Assembly: GCF_903994045.1 (NCBI RefSeq)
Contig: NZ_CAJEWD010000008.1
Location: forward strand, 450,532-514,531
Length of the DNA: 64,000 bases
Direction of reading: 5' to 3'
Origin: Jeotgalicoccus meleagridis
Lineage (GTDB): Bacteria > Bacillota > Bacilli > Staphylococcales > Salinicoccaceae
Positions 28,722-38,182 of this stretch are shown one piece after another. The notes under the pieces were generated by a model that saw nothing but the letters and a program-made list of their open reading frames with translations, searched no databases and was not told the origin of the DNA. A program made the translations under genes and the position numbers. Position 1 is the first letter of the stretch; every line of letters starts with the position of its first letter.

Positions 28722-29891
28722 CTATTTATTTTCATTAACTGCAGCAATAATTTTTTCGGCACCTTCAGCCATAGTGCTAGCTGGAGTAATTGCAAGACCA
28801 GAGTCTGCAAGAATTTTCTTACCTTCTTCAACGTTTGTACCTTCTAAGCGTACAACTAAAGGAATTTCTAAACCAACATTATTTACTGCTTCTACAACAC
28901 CTTGTGCGATGACATCACAACGCATGATTCCACCAAAGATGTTAACAAAAATTCCTTCAACTGATTGGTCACTTAAGATCAATTTGAATGCTTCTGTAAC
29001 CTTCTCAGCTGTCGCGCCGCCCCCTACATCTAGGAAGTTAGCAGGTTTACCGCCGAAGTGGTTAATTGTATCCATAGTCGCCATTGCAAGACCTGCACCG
29101 TTTACCATGCAACCGATGTTACCATCAAGTGCGATGTAAGCAAGATCATGTTTAGACGCTTCGATTTCTTTTTCATCTTCTTCATCGAAGTCACGTAATT
29201 CAACGACATCTTTGTGTCTGTAAAGTGCGTTAGCATCAAAGTTAACCTTAGCATCTAAGGCAATAACTTCACCTTCACCTGTAGTTACAAGTGGGTTAAT
29301 TTCCATAATTGATGCATCTTTAGAAATAAATACATCGTATAGAGATAGCATTAATTTAGCTGCTTTGTTTACAGATGCAGTTGGAATATTAATATTAAAA
29401 GCGAGTCTCTTCGCTTGGAAAGGTAGTAATCCGACTGCTGGATCGATGACTTCTTTGAAAATCTTTTCAGGAGTTTTTTCTGCTACTTCTTCAATTTCAG
29501 TTCCGCCTTCTTCAGACCCCATTAAAGTGACGCGGTTTGTCGCGCGGTCAATAACGAAACCTAAGTAGTATTCACTGTCGATATCGCAACCTTCTTCGAT
29601 AAGAAGACGCTTGATTTCAGTTCCGTCTGGACCATTTTGATGAGTCACTAGAACTTTGCCAAGTAATTCCTCAGCATATTCTTTAACTTCATCTAAAGAT
29701 TTAGCAATCTTAACACCGCCAGCTTTACCACGACCACCTGCGTGGATTTGAGCTTTTACTACATAGACATCTGAATCAAGTGTTTTTGCAACTTCAACTG
29801 CTTCATCTGGTGTAAGAGCAACGCCACCATCCGGTACGTTTACACCCATTGAGCGAAAAATTTCTTTACCTTGATACTCATGGATATTCAT
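28722..29891 (-). CDS. sucC: Succinyl-CoA synthetase beta subunit
   Basis: ATP-grasp subunit that binds nucleotide and succinate. [16 protein letters not shown] opens the protein; [17 protein letters not shown] carries the ATP-grasp loop and [15 protein letters not shown] the CoA-ligase domain. 389 residues. It has a GGAGG site and a near-consensus promoter (29930-29958). Confidence 0.97.
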   Translation of the reverse strand: MNIHEYQGKEIFRSMGVNVPDGGVALTPDEAVEVAKTLDSDVYVVKAQIHAGGRGKAGGVKIAKSLDEVKEYAEELLGKVLVTHQNGPDGTEIKRLLIEEGCDIDSEYYLGFVIDRATNRVTLMGSEEGGTEIEEVAEKTPEKIFKEVIDPAVGLLPFQAKRLAFNINIPTASVNKAAKLMLSLYDVFISKDASIMEINPLVTTGEGEVIALDAKVNFDANALYRHKDVVELRDFDEEDEKEIEASKHDLAYIALDGNIGCMVNGAGLAMATMDTINHFGGKPANFLDVGGGATAEKVTEAFKLILSDQSVEGIFVNIFGGIMRCDVIAQGVVEAVNNVGLEIPLVVRLEGTNVEEGKKILADSGLAITPASTMAEGAEKIIAAVNENK

Positions 29892-29929
29892 GGTTTTCCT
29901 CCTAAGACTTTTATAAAGCTTACAAATTA

Positions 29930-29958
29930 ATTATATGAAACATGAACTTGAATGTAAA
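29930..29958 (-). promoter_or_regulatory. SigA-type promoter of sucCD
   Basis: On the minus strand, TTTACA (29953-29958), 17-bp spacer, TATAAT (29930-29935), about 40 bp before the sucC start. Confidence 0.83.
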
Positions 29959-30025
29959 CTTGTATATCTTCACTATAAAATTAAATGATGTAATAAGTAA
30001 CTCTAATTAGAAATGACCTAAACCA

Positions 30026-30775
30026 TTATAAAAACTTACTCTTAATCGGTTCAAAAGACTTTCTATGAAGTGGCGTAATACCGTATTCTTCTAATGCTAT
30101 AAGATGGTTTTTAGTACCGTAACCCATATGTTGTTCAAAACCATATCCTGGATATTCTTCACCATATTTAGTCATCAAAGCATCCCTTGTAGTCTTAGCA
30201 ATAATAGAAGCTGCTGCAATTGAATTTGATTTGGCATCACCTTTGATGACTGAAGTTTGTGCGATTCCATTATCTAAAGTCATCGCATCGATTAAGAGAT
30301 GGTCTGGCTTAACTGAAAGTTGGTCAACTGCCCTTTTCATAGCGAGTTTTGTTGCTTCATAGATATTGTAGCGATCGATTTCTTCAGGGGTCGCGACGCC
30401 AAGACCGACATCAGCATAGGCTAAAATTTCTTGGCGGAGCGTGTCCCGGCGTTTAGCCGGTATTTTTTTGGAATCGTCTAAGCCCAAAAAATCATGGTCT
30501 AAGGGCAAAATTACAGCTGCAGCAACAACTTCCCCAGCAAGCGGACCTCGCCCTGCTTCATCGATGCCTGCAATTACTTTTCCATAATGTTCGTTTTCGT
30601 AAATCATCATGTTCTTATATTTTTCAATTAAATCTACTTCTTTTTGAAGCTGGCGCGCCCTTGATTTAAGCGCGTTTTTAACCCCTGTGCGCTGATCATC
30701 TTGGAATGGAGATGACTTTAAATCGTCTAGGTTTTTTATCTCGTTAATCTTTATTTTTATATCTGAAACTTTCAT
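30026..30775 (-). CDS. rnhB: Ribonuclease HII
   Basis: Removes ribonucleotides and RNA from RNA-DNA hybrids. The catalytic DEAGRGPLAGEVVAAAV region starts near residue 71; further conserved pieces are DDSKK and LLIDAMTL. 249 residues, including an N-terminal extension of about 65 residues with coiled-coil character that is usual in Bacilli. It follows rbgA by 4 bp. Confidence 0.96.
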   Translation of the reverse strand: MKVSDIKIKINEIKNLDDLKSSPFQDDQRTGVKNALKSRARQLQKEVDLIEKYKNMMIYENEHYGKVIAGIDEAGRGPLAGEVVAAAVILPLDHDFLGLDDSKKIPAKRRDTLRQEILAYADVGLGVATPEEIDRYNIYEATKLAMKRAVDQLSVKPDHLLIDAMTLDNGIAQTSVIKGDAKSNSIAAASIIAKTTRDALMTKYGEEYPGYGFEQHMGYGTKNHLIALEEYGITPLHRKSFEPIKSKFL

Positions 30776-30779
30776 AGTT

Positions 30780-31634
30780 TTATATCTCCTCAGCTAAATC
30801 GAAAGTTAGTTGGCCGATTTTAGCATCTCTGGTGTCGTAGATTACCTTCTCTGTTACACGTTCATAGTCGATTTCATTGCCGCTCATCTTGAAACCTCTA
30901 GAGTTTCCAATGGCATCGAATATGTCAACAATCTCAGTCGTTGAGTCGATATTGATATTGTAAAATTTATTTAGTTCTGCAAGGTGATGCTCTTGCATGA
31001 ATTTAAGTGCAAAAATTGCAACTTCGTCTAAGTTAACGACATTGTCTTTTATTGCCCCTGTCAGTGATAATTTTAGACCGATTTCTGGATCTTCGAATTT
31101 TGGCCACAGTACACCTGGCGTATCTAGAAGCTCCATTTTAGTACCTGCTTTGATCCATTGTTGAGCCTTAGTCACACCCGGAGTATTACCGGTTTTGGCC
31201 ACTTTTCTCTTAGCAATATTATTGATGATTGTAGACTTACCAACGTTTGGAATGCCGACAATCATTGCTCTAATGGCACGTGGATTAATGCCTTTTTTCT
31301 CCATTCTCTCAAAGATCTCTCTAGTCGCTTCTACGACAGGCGCTTCTATTTTCTTTAGAATATTTGGCTCCTTACCATTCACCGCAGCAGGATAAACCCC
31401 TTGTCTCTTCAAATGATTTAACCACTTGTCAGTTTCGCTCTGACTCGCCATATCCTTTTTATTTAAAATGACCACTCTCGGTTTGTCACCGATAACGTGA
31501 TCTAACATAGGATTTTTTGATGCCAGCGGAATGCGAGCATCTAATATTTCAATCACTACATCTACTTTTTTTAAACTTTCTTCAATTTGTCTTCGTGCCT
31601 TTGCCATATGGCCTGGGAACCAGTTGATAGACAT
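30780..31634 (-). CDS. rbgA: Ribosome biogenesis GTPase RbgA (YlqF)
   Basis: Circularly permuted GTPase required for late 50S assembly. The G4 motif (NKKDM) comes before G1 (GIPNVGKST) and G3 (DTPG), which shows the permutation. The start is the ATG at 31634 ([16 protein letters not shown], 284 residues) with GGAGGG upstream, not the longer frame to 31661. A tandem repeat array (31715-31979) separates it from the next gene upstream, in the place where rplS is closer in Staphylococcus. A weak promoter TTCCAT-18-TAAAAT may lie at about 31668-31697. Confidence 0.96.
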   Translation of the reverse strand: MSINWFPGHMAKARRQIEESLKKVDVVIEILDARIPLASKNPMLDHVIGDKPRVVILNKKDMASQSETDKWLNHLKRQGVYPAAVNGKEPNILKKIEAPVVEATREIFERMEKKGINPRAIRAMIVGIPNVGKSTIINNIAKRKVAKTGNTPGVTKAQQWIKAGTKMELLDTPGVLWPKFEDPEIGLKLSLTGAIKDNVVNLDEVAIFALKFMQEHHLAELNKFYNINIDSTTEIVDIFDAIGNSRGFKMSGNEIDYERVTEKVIYDTRDAKIGQLTFDLAEEI

Positions 31635-31714
31635 ATATTTTCCCTCCGTGTTCTTTGTCACTTACCTTTAATTTTATCATTTTTTGAGGGGATGATGGAA
31701 CTTGTTTGAAATTC

Positions 31715-31979
31715 GATGGCTGATATCTGCCTTTATCGGACACCGTCGGAATTTCGATGGCACGCAAAGCTGTTTGTGTGACGTCGTCAATTTCTCGATG
31801 GCACGCAAAGCCGTTTGTGTGACGTCGTCAATTCTTCGATGGCACACAAAGCCGTTTGTGTGACGTCGTCAATTTCTCGATGGCACGCAAATCCATTTCT
31901 GTGACGTCGTCAGTTTCTCGATGGCACGCAAAGCTGTTTGTGTGACGTCGTCGATTCCTCGATGACGCGCAATCATCAC
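31715..31979. repeat. 41-bp tandem repeat array B
   Basis: Unit starts are at 31715 (diverged), 31756, 31797, 31838, 31879, 31920 and 31961 (partial), an exact 41-bp period. The unit opens GATGGCACGCAAA and ends in a GACGTCGTC block. Each unit has a dyad; in the copy at 31838 it is perfect, CACACAAA-gccg-TTTGTGTG (31843-31862), and in the others a G-T pair replaces one base pair, so a folded RNA would keep it. The array lies between the NERD gene and rbgA. The GC content is higher than in the surroundings. Function unknown. Confidence 0.95.
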
Positions 31980-32957
31980 TTATTTTAATAAATGATCTTT
32001 ATAGCGCCTTTTTACCCCTTCATGTTTCATCGCTTCATTAAAATCATAGTATTTAAAGGTGTAAGTTGATGATTTACTTATTCCGTGACGGTCACAATAC
32101 TTGTCTAGTACTCTCTGAACTGTCCTCTTACTAATTTGACCACCGGTAAATCTCATCATTTTTTCAGTCGTTAATGGCAGCTTTCCAAATAGATACTTAA
32201 AGTCACTGATGGCACGAATTAAGTGTGTTTCTTTCGTTTCTATAGTGCCACATGATAAACATCTGAGATGATATCGTTCTGTCGACAAGTCAAAGGTGCG
32301 ACAGGCTTCACAATATAAGCCGTGTCGAATATCATCGAAAGCAACTCCCTCTTTTAAATAAGGGTTCTCGACAATATGTTCACTAATCACATTCGAAATT
32401 GCACTGGCATAATTGCTAGAGTAACTTTGTTTAAACCTCTCAAAATATCTACGTAAATTACTTCTGATAATGATGTTTTCTTTTAATTTCTCGTCGTTAA
32501 TAATTAAGGTGCATTCTTCATTAGGAAATATTAACTTACCAGAAACCTTAAAATTTAAATCGGACAGGTTTGATAGTCGTCTTAATTTACCAATGGCACG
32601 TCTGAGCTGGGCAAAGGGATCGTCGGGAAGGACAAAGTCGCCAAGTGCCCAGCTTCCTTCTGATACCGTATAGGTACCTTTAAAATTTTTAATTTCATTA
32701 ACAATGACACCTTGGTCAGTGATGATTAATGTGTCATATTGGGTGGTGCTGTCTTCTACTTTTAGATAGATATCTCTGTAAATATGTAAATTTTCATGGC
32801 CAACTTCAGTAAAAACCCGGTCATATAAGCATTCGCCTTGGTAACCTAAAGATAATCTTTCGAGTTGTTGATGATTTTTATCGCCTAATGATGTGCGATG
32901 GGATAGGGCTTTAAGTTGAAGTAGTTGCTCAGGGGGATGACGATTTGTCAGGAACAT
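31980..32957 (-). CDS. NERD-domain protein with zinc finger
   Basis: The N-terminal NERD (nuclease-related) domain, of PD-(D/E)XK fold, shows Glu42 in YQGECLYD, Asp75 in QYDTLII and Glu88/Lys90 in NEIKNFKG. A four-cysteine zinc site follows (Cys216, Cys219, Cys233, Cys236), then a helical C-terminus with SKRTVQRVLDKY that may be a helix-turn-helix. 325 residues; ATG at 32957 with GGAGG. The family occurs in many bacteria without a settled role; a nuclease function is predicted from the fold only. It is not part of the Staphylococcus order between rplS and rbgA as I know it, and it lies beside repeat array B. Confidence 0.85.
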   Translation of the reverse strand: MFLTNRHPPEQLLQLKALSHRTSLGDKNHQQLERLSLGYQGECLYDRVFTEVGHENLHIYRDIYLKVEDSTTQYDTLIITDQGVIVNEIKNFKGTYTVSEGSWALGDFVLPDDPFAQLRRAIGKLRRLSNLSDLNFKVSGKLIFPNEECTLIINDEKLKENIIIRSNLRRYFERFKQSYSSNYASAISNVISEHIVENPYLKEGVAFDDIRHGLYCEACRTFDLSTERYHLRCLSCGTIETKETHLIRAISDFKYLFGKLPLTTEKMMRFTGGQISKRTVQRVLDKYCDRHGISKSSTYTFKYYDFNEAMKHEGVKRRYKDHLLK

Positions 32958-33025
32958 TGTTAACCTCCAATTATCATTTACACATCATTTATACAACATT
33001 AATTAACACAAATCCAGATTTAAAA

Positions 33026-33058
33026 TACAAAAAAACCGAACCTCAAAGGGTTCGGTTT
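33026..33058 (-). terminator. Terminator after rplS
   Basis: AAACCGAACC-tcaaag-GGTTCGGTTT forms a perfect stem followed on the minus strand by TTTTTTTG. It lies 17 nt past the rplS stop. Confidence 0.93.
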
Positions 33059-33074
33059 GATTACGAATATGCGA

Positions 33075-33422
33075 TTAGCGGATTTCTCTAATACGCGCAG
33101 CTTTACCACGTAGGTTACGTAGGTAGTAAAGTTTAGCACGACGTACGCGTCCGCGACGTGATACTTCAATTTTTTCGATTTTAGGCGTGTGAATTGGGAA
33201 AGTACGTTCAACACCAACTCCGTAAGAAATCTTACGAACTGTAAATGTTTCTGAGATTCCACCACCGCGGCGTTTGATTACAACACCTTCGAATAGCTGG
33301 ATTCTTTCGCGGTCTCCCTCAACGATACGTACATGAACTTTTACTGAGTCTCCTGCTTTGAATTCAGGAATATCAGTTCTTAACTGATCTTTGACAATAG
33401 AATTTAATAATTCTTGTGACAT
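33075..33422 (-). CDS. rplS: Ribosomal protein L19
   Basis: 50S protein at the 30S-50S interface. The start is the ATG at 33422 ([15 protein letters not shown], 115 residues) with GGAGAAG upstream; a longer frame to 33446 lies in the leader. Conserved segments are [19 protein letters not shown] and GVGVERTFP. It is separated from trmD by 150 bp with its own -10 box and a leader. Confidence 0.97.
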   Translation of the reverse strand: MSQELLNSIVKDQLRTDIPEFKAGDSVKVHVRIVEGDRERIQLFEGVVIKRRGGGISETFTVRKISYGVGVERTFPIHTPKIEKIEVSRRGRVRRAKLYYLRNLRGKAARIREIR

Positions 33423-33513
33423 AATATCTCTTCTCCATTCTTCCAATTATCTTGCCGACGAACTTTGACAGCGGATGATTGTGATATTTACGTGTATTTA
33501 CACTCGTATTATA
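33423..33513 (-). promoter_or_regulatory. rplS -10 box and possible L19 leader
   Basis: TATAAT on the minus strand (33508-33513) lacks a good -35 box. The following 80-nt leader contains GTGT-aaat-ACAC and a CCG...CGG pairing. A structured L19 leader is known upstream of rplS in Firmicutes; I could not confirm its consensus by eye. Confidence 0.4.
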
Positions 33514-33571
33514 TTACCATATAAAGAACGACCATTCAATCACTTTTTACAAGTTCTTTAACTTTCCTTAC

Positions 33572-34240
33572 CTAGTCTTCTAGTAAGTCTGGTCGTCTCT
33601 CTCTTGTGCGTTTTAAGCTTTGTTCATAGCGCCATTCTTCAATTAATTTGTGATTTCCTGACAGGAGGACATCGGGCACTTTCATGCCTCGGTATTCTCT
33701 CGGTCTAGTGTAGTGCGGGTGTTCTAAGAGGCCAGTTGAAAAAGAGTCTTCTTGGTGACTTTTTTCATTGCTTAAGACATCTGGGATTAAGCGAACAATT
33801 GCATCTGTCATAGCCATTGACGCAAGTTCTCCACCAGTTAAGACGTAGTCTCCAATAGAGACTTCATCTGTTACTAAGCTACGGATACGCTCATCATAAC
33901 CTTCATAATGCCCATTGATAAAGACAATATTCTCTTCTTCTGCTAACTCTTCAGCAAGTTTTTGATTGAAGGGTTGTCCTTGTGGACACATGAGGATCAC
34001 ACGCTTATTATCTAGCTTTAGTGAGTCCATCGCTTCAAAGACAGGTTCGGGTTTTAGCACCATTCCGGCGCCGCCGCCATAGGGATAATCATCGACTTTG
34101 TTATGCTTATTATGTGAGAAATCACGGAAGTTTATCATGTGATAATTCACAATCCCTTTATCTTCTGCACGCTTTAAAATAGAAGAACCTAAAACACCTT
34201 TATACATTTCAGGAAATAAAGTTAAATAATATATATCCAT
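33572..34240 (-). CDS. trmD: tRNA (guanine-37-N1)-methyltransferase TrmD
   Basis: SPOUT methyltransferase that makes m1G37 next to the anticodon and prevents frameshifting. The knot motifs [13 protein letters not shown] and [15 protein letters not shown] are intact. 222 residues, slightly shorter than the roughly 245 of Staphylococcus at the C-terminus. Its start codon shares one base with the stop of rimM. Confidence 0.96.
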   Translation of the reverse strand: MDIYYLTLFPEMYKGVLGSSILKRAEDKGIVNYHMINFRDFSHNKHNKVDDYPYGGGAGMVLKPEPVFEAMDSLKLDNKRVILMCPQGQPFNQKLAEELAEEENIVFINGHYEGYDERIRSLVTDEVSIGDYVLTGGELASMAMTDAIVRLIPDVLSNEKSHQEDSFSTGLLEHPHYTRPREYRGMKVPDVLLSGNHKLIEEWRYEQSLKRTRERRPDLLED

Positions 34241-34734
34241 TAATCTAACAGTCCTTCAAGCGGTGTAATTTCAACTATGCCAGCATGAAGATCAACGGTC
34301 TTAACCACTTGTTCTATATAAGGAATTAAATATTCCTTATCGCCTTCGATCACCCAGACATCATTGGCACCGGTAAACATCACATCAGTCACTTTACCTA
34401 GCTCTTTGTTATCATCTAAGTTGATAACAGTTAGCCCGATGATATCCTTAACATGAAATTCATGCTCATCTAGTGATAAGTCATCTGTGCCTTCATCGAT
34501 AAAAACATCTTCGCCTTTTAAATCCAAGATGTCATTCATGTTAGAGACACCTTCAAAAGTTAGAAGGTGGAAATTTTTATGTGTGCGATAAGATTTTATA
34601 GTGTAGCTTTGACCTTTGATAGAAACGTTTACCCCTGGAACAAAGCGTTCTTTTAAAAAGTCCGAATCACTTAGTATTTTAACTTCACCTTTGACGCCGT
34701 GAAAATTTACAAGTTTACCAATTTTAATGCTCAA
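34240..34734 (-). CDS. rimM: 16S rRNA processing protein RimM
   Basis: Binds S19 and the 16S 3' domain during 30S assembly. It has the N-terminal RimM barrel ([18 protein letters not shown]) and a PRC-barrel with [19 protein letters not shown]. The start is TTG at 34734 ([13 protein letters not shown]), six bases after AGAGGTG, and this aligns with the MRVEVGQIVNTHG start in Staphylococcus. A GTG at 34743 falls within that binding site. 164 residues. Confidence 0.95.
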   Translation of the reverse strand: MSIKIGKLVNFHGVKGEVKILSDSDFLKERFVPGVNVSIKGQSYTIKSYRTHKNFHLLTFEGVSNMNDILDLKGEDVFIDEGTDDLSLDEHEFHVKDIIGLTVINLDDNKELGKVTDVMFTGANDVWVIEGDKEYLIPYIEQVVKTVDLHAGIVEITPLEGLLD

Positions 34735-34752
34735 GTTGAACACCTCTTATAA

Positions 34753-34791
34753 AATATTAAAAGACACACTTTTAAAAAAGTGCGTCTTTTA
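34753..34791 (-). terminator. Terminator-like hairpin between khpA and rimM
   Basis: AAAAGAC-a-CACTTTT pairs with AAAAGTG-c-GTCTTTT (34759-34791), with one mismatch, overlapping the khpA stop codon. On the minus strand a weak T-containing tail follows. It probably reduces transcription of rimM-trmD relative to rpsP. Confidence 0.7.
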
Positions 34792-35016
34792 ATGCAAATC
34801 AACAAACACTTTCTTTGATGCATCTTTTTCAGCAGTTGACATGATGATGCGAATGGCTTTAATCACACGGCCTCCACGGCCGATGACACGTCCTGCATCA
34901 GCTTCATGTAAGCTGATTTTGTAAGAAATCTTGTCAGGCGTCTCATCTTTTGAAATGACGAGCGCCTCCGGATAATCTAGCATCGGTTCAAGAATTGTTT
35001 GAAGTAATTTGTCCAT
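34789..35016 (-). CDS. khpA: KH-domain RNA-binding protein KhpA
   Basis: A 75-residue protein made of one KH domain with the GxxG loop GRGG in VIGRGGRVIKAIR. In streptococci KhpA pairs with KhpB (Jag) and affects cell division and RNA fate; the same partnership here is inference. It follows rpsP by 5 bp, its constant position in Bacilli. Confidence 0.94.
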   Translation of the reverse strand: MDKLLQTILEPMLDYPEALVISKDETPDKISYKISLHEADAGRVIGRGGRVIKAIRIIMSTAEKDASKKVFVDLH

Positions 35017-35021
35017 GGGAA

Positions 35022-35297
35022 TTATTTCCCGTATTTAGCATTGTGGTGCTGTTCCATGATGCCACGTTGTTTGAAGATATTTCTTACAGTGTCACTTGGT
35101 TTAGCGCCTTTTTGCATCCAATCAAGTGCTTTTTCGTTATCTAAAACAACGTTATCTTCAGATTTAGAAACCGGGTTATATGAACCGATTTGCTCGATAA
35201 TTCTACCATCTCTTGGTGCACGTGCATCTGCAACTACGATACGGTAGAAAGGATTTCTTTTAGAACCCATGCGAGTTAATCTAATTTTTACTGCCAT
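35022..35297 (-). CDS. rpsP: Ribosomal protein S16
   Basis: 30S assembly protein that binds the 5' and central domains of 16S rRNA. The start is the ATG at 35297 ([19 protein letters not shown]) with GAGAGGAG upstream; the longer frame to 35360 lies within the promoter. 91 residues, as usual. It leads rpsP-khpA-rimM-trmD with its own promoter. Confidence 0.97.
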   Translation of the reverse strand: MAVKIRLTRMGSKRNPFYRIVVADARAPRDGRIIEQIGSYNPVSKSEDNVVLDNEKALDWMQKGAKPSDTVRNIFKQRGIMEQHHNAKYGK

Positions 35298-35336
35298 GTG
35301 TGAAAACTCCTCTCTGTACTTCTTTTCGACTTTCTT

Positions 35337-35365
35337 ATCATAACAAATGACTCCAAGCATGTAAA
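35337..35365 (-). promoter_or_regulatory. SigA-type promoter of rpsP operon
   Basis: On the minus strand, TTTACA (35360-35365), 17-bp spacer, TATGAT (35337-35342). An ATGTAAAG / CTTTACAT dyad (35359-35382) overlaps the -35 box; it has no T run, so it may be an operator or chance. Confidence 0.8.
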
Positions 35366-35390
35366 GAGTTTTTTCTTTACATACTTAAAA

Positions 35391-36737
35391 TTAAAATGGC
35401 AGACCCATGTTACCAAATGGATTTTTACCTTTTTTCTTACCATTGGTCATTTGTTTCATCATTTTCTTCATGTCATTAAACTGTTTTAATAGGCGGTTGA
35501 TTTCCTGTAAGGAACGACCTGACCCTTTAGCAATTCTTTTTTTACGACTGGCATTGAGCTTTTCTGGATGCTCTCTTTCTTCTAAGGTCATAGAACGAAT
35601 AATCGCTTGAACGTGGTCGATTTCCTTACCACTGAACTGCATTTTATCTAAACCTTTGATCTTGTTTGCCCCTGGCATCATCTTCAGTAATTCATCAAGC
35701 GGTCCTAAAGTTTTCACTTGATCCATCTGACTTAAGAAGTCATCTAGAGTAAAGCTTGAGTTCTTAAGTTTTTTCTCTAAGGCTTTTTGTTCTTCTTCAT
35801 CGATATTACTTTGCGCTTTTTCGATAATCGATAAAACGTCTCCCATACCGAGAATTCTCGAAGCCATTCTTTCTGGGTGGAAGGCTTCTAAACCGTCCAT
35901 TTTCTCTGAAACCCCGATAAACTTAATCGGTTTTTCAGTCACAGAACGAATTGATAGAGCTGCCCCACCACGAGTGTCCCCGTCAAGTTTCGTCAAGGTC
36001 ACTCCTGTGATGTCGAGGAGGTCATTGAAGCTCTCTGCGACATTGACAGCGTCTTGACCGGTCATAGAGTCAACGACGAGCATGATTTCATCAGGCTCTG
36101 TAATCTCTTTAACATTTTTTAATTCATTCATCAGTACTTCATCGACGTGCAAGCGACCTGCTGTATCGACAATAACTGTGTCTAAATGTTCTTCTTTAGC
36201 ATATTTTAGTGCACGTTCTGCAATTTCTTCAGGCTTTACTTGATCACCTAAAGAAAAGACTGGAATATCTAGTTGCTTACCGACTGTCTCTAATTGATCA
36301 ATCGCTGCTGGACGATAAATATCTCCTGCAACTAAGATTGGCTTTTTATTGAATTGTTTACGTAGGTAAAGGGCAAGCTTCCCTGCTGTAGTCGTTTTAC
36401 CTGCCCCTTGTAGACCCACCATCATAATAACTGTAGGTGGTTTTTGTGCTAAGTTTAATTTCTGGTTTTCACCGCCCATTAAGGCAGTTAATTCCTCTTG
36501 GACAATCTTAATCACTTGTTGCCCTGGCGTTAAACTTTGCATGACATCTTGGCCAAGGGCACGTTCTTTTACATCATTAATGAATTGTTTAACTACTTTA
36601 AAGTTAACGTCTGCTTCTAGTAAAGCTAAGCGAACTTCACGCATCATGACTTTGACGTCTGATTCTGTGACTTTACCTTTACCTTTAATACGGTCCATTG
36701 TGGCTTGCAGACGTTCACCTAGTCCTTCAAATGCCAT
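35391..36737 (-). CDS. ffh: Signal recognition particle protein Ffh
   Basis: GTPase that binds signal peptides on ribosomes and targets them to the membrane with 4.5S/scRNA. The NG domain has GLQGAGKTTTAGKLA, DTAGR and TKLDGDTRGG. The M domain ends in a methionine-rich stretch with MKKMMKQMTNGKKKGK. 448 residues. It follows ylxM by 13 bp; ftsY lies upstream in the same operon. Confidence 0.97.
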   Translation of the reverse strand: MAFEGLGERLQATMDRIKGKGKVTESDVKVMMREVRLALLEADVNFKVVKQFINDVKERALGQDVMQSLTPGQQVIKIVQEELTALMGGENQKLNLAQKPPTVIMMVGLQGAGKTTTAGKLALYLRKQFNKKPILVAGDIYRPAAIDQLETVGKQLDIPVFSLGDQVKPEEIAERALKYAKEEHLDTVIVDTAGRLHVDEVLMNELKNVKEITEPDEIMLVVDSMTGQDAVNVAESFNDLLDITGVTLTKLDGDTRGGAALSIRSVTEKPIKFIGVSEKMDGLEAFHPERMASRILGMGDVLSIIEKAQSNIDEEEQKALEKKLKNSSFTLDDFLSQMDQVKTLGPLDELLKMMPGANKIKGLDKMQFSGKEIDHVQAIIRSMTLEEREHPEKLNASRKKRIAKGSGRSLQEINRLLKQFNDMKKMMKQMTNGKKKGKNPFGNMGLPF

Positions 36738-36750
36738 TACAGTGTCCTCC

Positions 36751-37083
36751 TTAATCTAAGTCTTCTAATTTACTGATAATCTCTTCAGTTTTTGGTGATA
36801 AGTCACCTAAGTCTGTTCTTAATTGTTGATAAAGTTCTAGGCGCTTATAAAAATTTTTATACATACCTAAATTTTCTTCGTAATGTTCTAATAGATCTCT
36901 AGAGCGTTTCAAGTTATCGTACACTGCTTGACGTGTCACGTCCATTTCTTCAGCAATTTCTGAGAACTGAAAATCTTCAAGATAGTATAACTCTATATAT
37001 TTTTGTTGTTTATCTGTCAGTAGCGTTTGATAAAAATCATAGAGGTAATTCATGCGCATTGTGCGCTCTAAATCATTGGTCAT
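36751..37083 (-). CDS. ylxM: UPF0122 protein YlxM, SRP accessory
   Basis: Small HTH protein encoded with ffh and ftsY across Firmicutes; in streptococci it binds SRP and modulates Ffh activity. The HTH is visible in [22 protein letters not shown] choose the ATG at 37083 ([19 protein letters not shown], 110 residues), with GAGG upstream, matching the Staphylococcus start. It overlaps ftsY by 11 bp. Confidence 0.93.
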   Translation of the reverse strand: MTNDLERTMRMNYLYDFYQTLLTDKQQKYIELYYLEDFQFSEIAEEMDVTRQAVYDNLKRSRDLLEHYEENLGMYKNFYKRLELYQQLRTDLGDLSPKTEEIISKLEDLD

Positions 37084-38182
37084 TTGAATCATCCTCAAGT
37101 GCTTCTTCTAGTTCACTTGAGTCCTCAATCATATCTCTAAATAAGCCGTAGACATAGTTTTCAGCATCAAATGGCTGCAGATCATCAAGTTTTTCACCGA
37201 GACCAACAAATTTCACTGGTATACCCAGTTCATTTTTAATTGCTAAGACGATACCACCTTTAGCCGTACCATCGAGTTTAGATAGGATAATACCCGAAAC
37301 ATCTGTAACTTCTTTAAAAGCCTTAGCTTGACTCAAGGCATTTTGACCTGTTGTTGCATCTAAGACTAAAAGTACTTCATGCGGTGCATCTGGTACAACT
37401 TTTTGAATGACTTTTTTAATCTTACCGAGCTCGTTCATGAGGTTGCCTTTATTTTGTAGTCTACCAGCTGTGTCACAAAATAAAATATCAGCCCCACGTT
37501 TTTTTGCAGCATTGACTGCGTCAAACATGACTGCTGCTGGATCTGAACCTTCAGCTTGTTTGATGACATCCACACCAACTCGGTCGCCCCACACTTGAAG
37601 TTGGTTTATAGCACCCGCACGGAAAGTATCACCCGCGGCTAGCATGACTTTTTTACCTTCTTGTGTGTATTTATAGGCAAGTTTACCAATAGATGTTGTC
37701 TTACCAACACCGTTGACTCCAACCATTAGAACAACCGTTAAGTCATTGTCTTGAATGTTCATCTCTTGAGATTTTTCGCCATTACGTTCATAGATTTCAA
37801 CCATTTTTTCAACGATGGTTTCTCTTAAATCACTAGTTTCTGTAATATTTTTTAATTGAGCTTCACGTCTCAACTCTTCAGTCAGTTCTAAAACCGTATT
37901 AAAACCAACGTCAGCAGAGATGAGCACTTCTTCTAGCGCTTCGAAAAAGTCTTCATCGACTTTTCTATAGCGCGACATCAAAGCATTAATATCTTGTTGG
38001 AACTTGTCTCTACTTTTCTTTAGACCTTGCTCGAATTTATAACTGAGTTGTTCTTGTTCCCACTCTTCAAATTCATCTAAACTTATCAGGCCATCATCAA
38101 GTTTATCAGCCTGACTTTCTAAAGATGCGGGTTCTGCATCAACACTTTTTTTCTTACGTCTAAAACGATCAAAAATTCCCAT
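37073..38182 (-). CDS. ftsY: SRP receptor FtsY
   Basis: Membrane-associated GTPase partner of Ffh. An acidic N-terminal A domain ([17 protein letters not shown] onward) precedes the NG domain with [20 protein letters not shown] and [10 protein letters not shown]. 369 residues. Its start immediately follows the stop codon of smc with no gap. Confidence 0.97.
   Translation of the reverse strand: MGIFDRFRRKKKSVDAEPASLESQADKLDDGLISLDEFEEWEQEQLSYKFEQGLKKSRDKFQQDINALMSRYRKVDEDFFEALEEVLISADVGFNTVLELTEELRREAQLKNITETSDLRETIVEKMVEIYERNGEKSQEMNIQDNDLTVVLMVGVNGVGKTTSIGKLAYKYTQEGKKVMLAAGDTFRAGAINQLQVWGDRVGVDVIKQAEGSDPAAVMFDAVNAAKKRGADILFCDTAGRLQNKGNLMNELGKIKKVIQKVVPDAPHEVLLVLDATTGQNALSQAKAFKEVTDVSGIILSKLDGTAKGGIVLAIKNELGIPVKFVGLGEKLDDLQPFDAENYVYGLFRDMIEDSSELEEALEDDSNDQ

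Noticed and set aside
31715-31979. CRISPR array
   Set aside because: Units are contiguous with no variable spacers, and no cas gene is in the window. The same applies to arrays A and C.
35359-35382. Terminator between ffh and rpsP
   Set aside because: The ATGTAAAG dyad lacks a T run on the minus strand, overlaps the rpsP -35 box and lies upstream of rpsP, while ffh is farther right and transcribed toward it.
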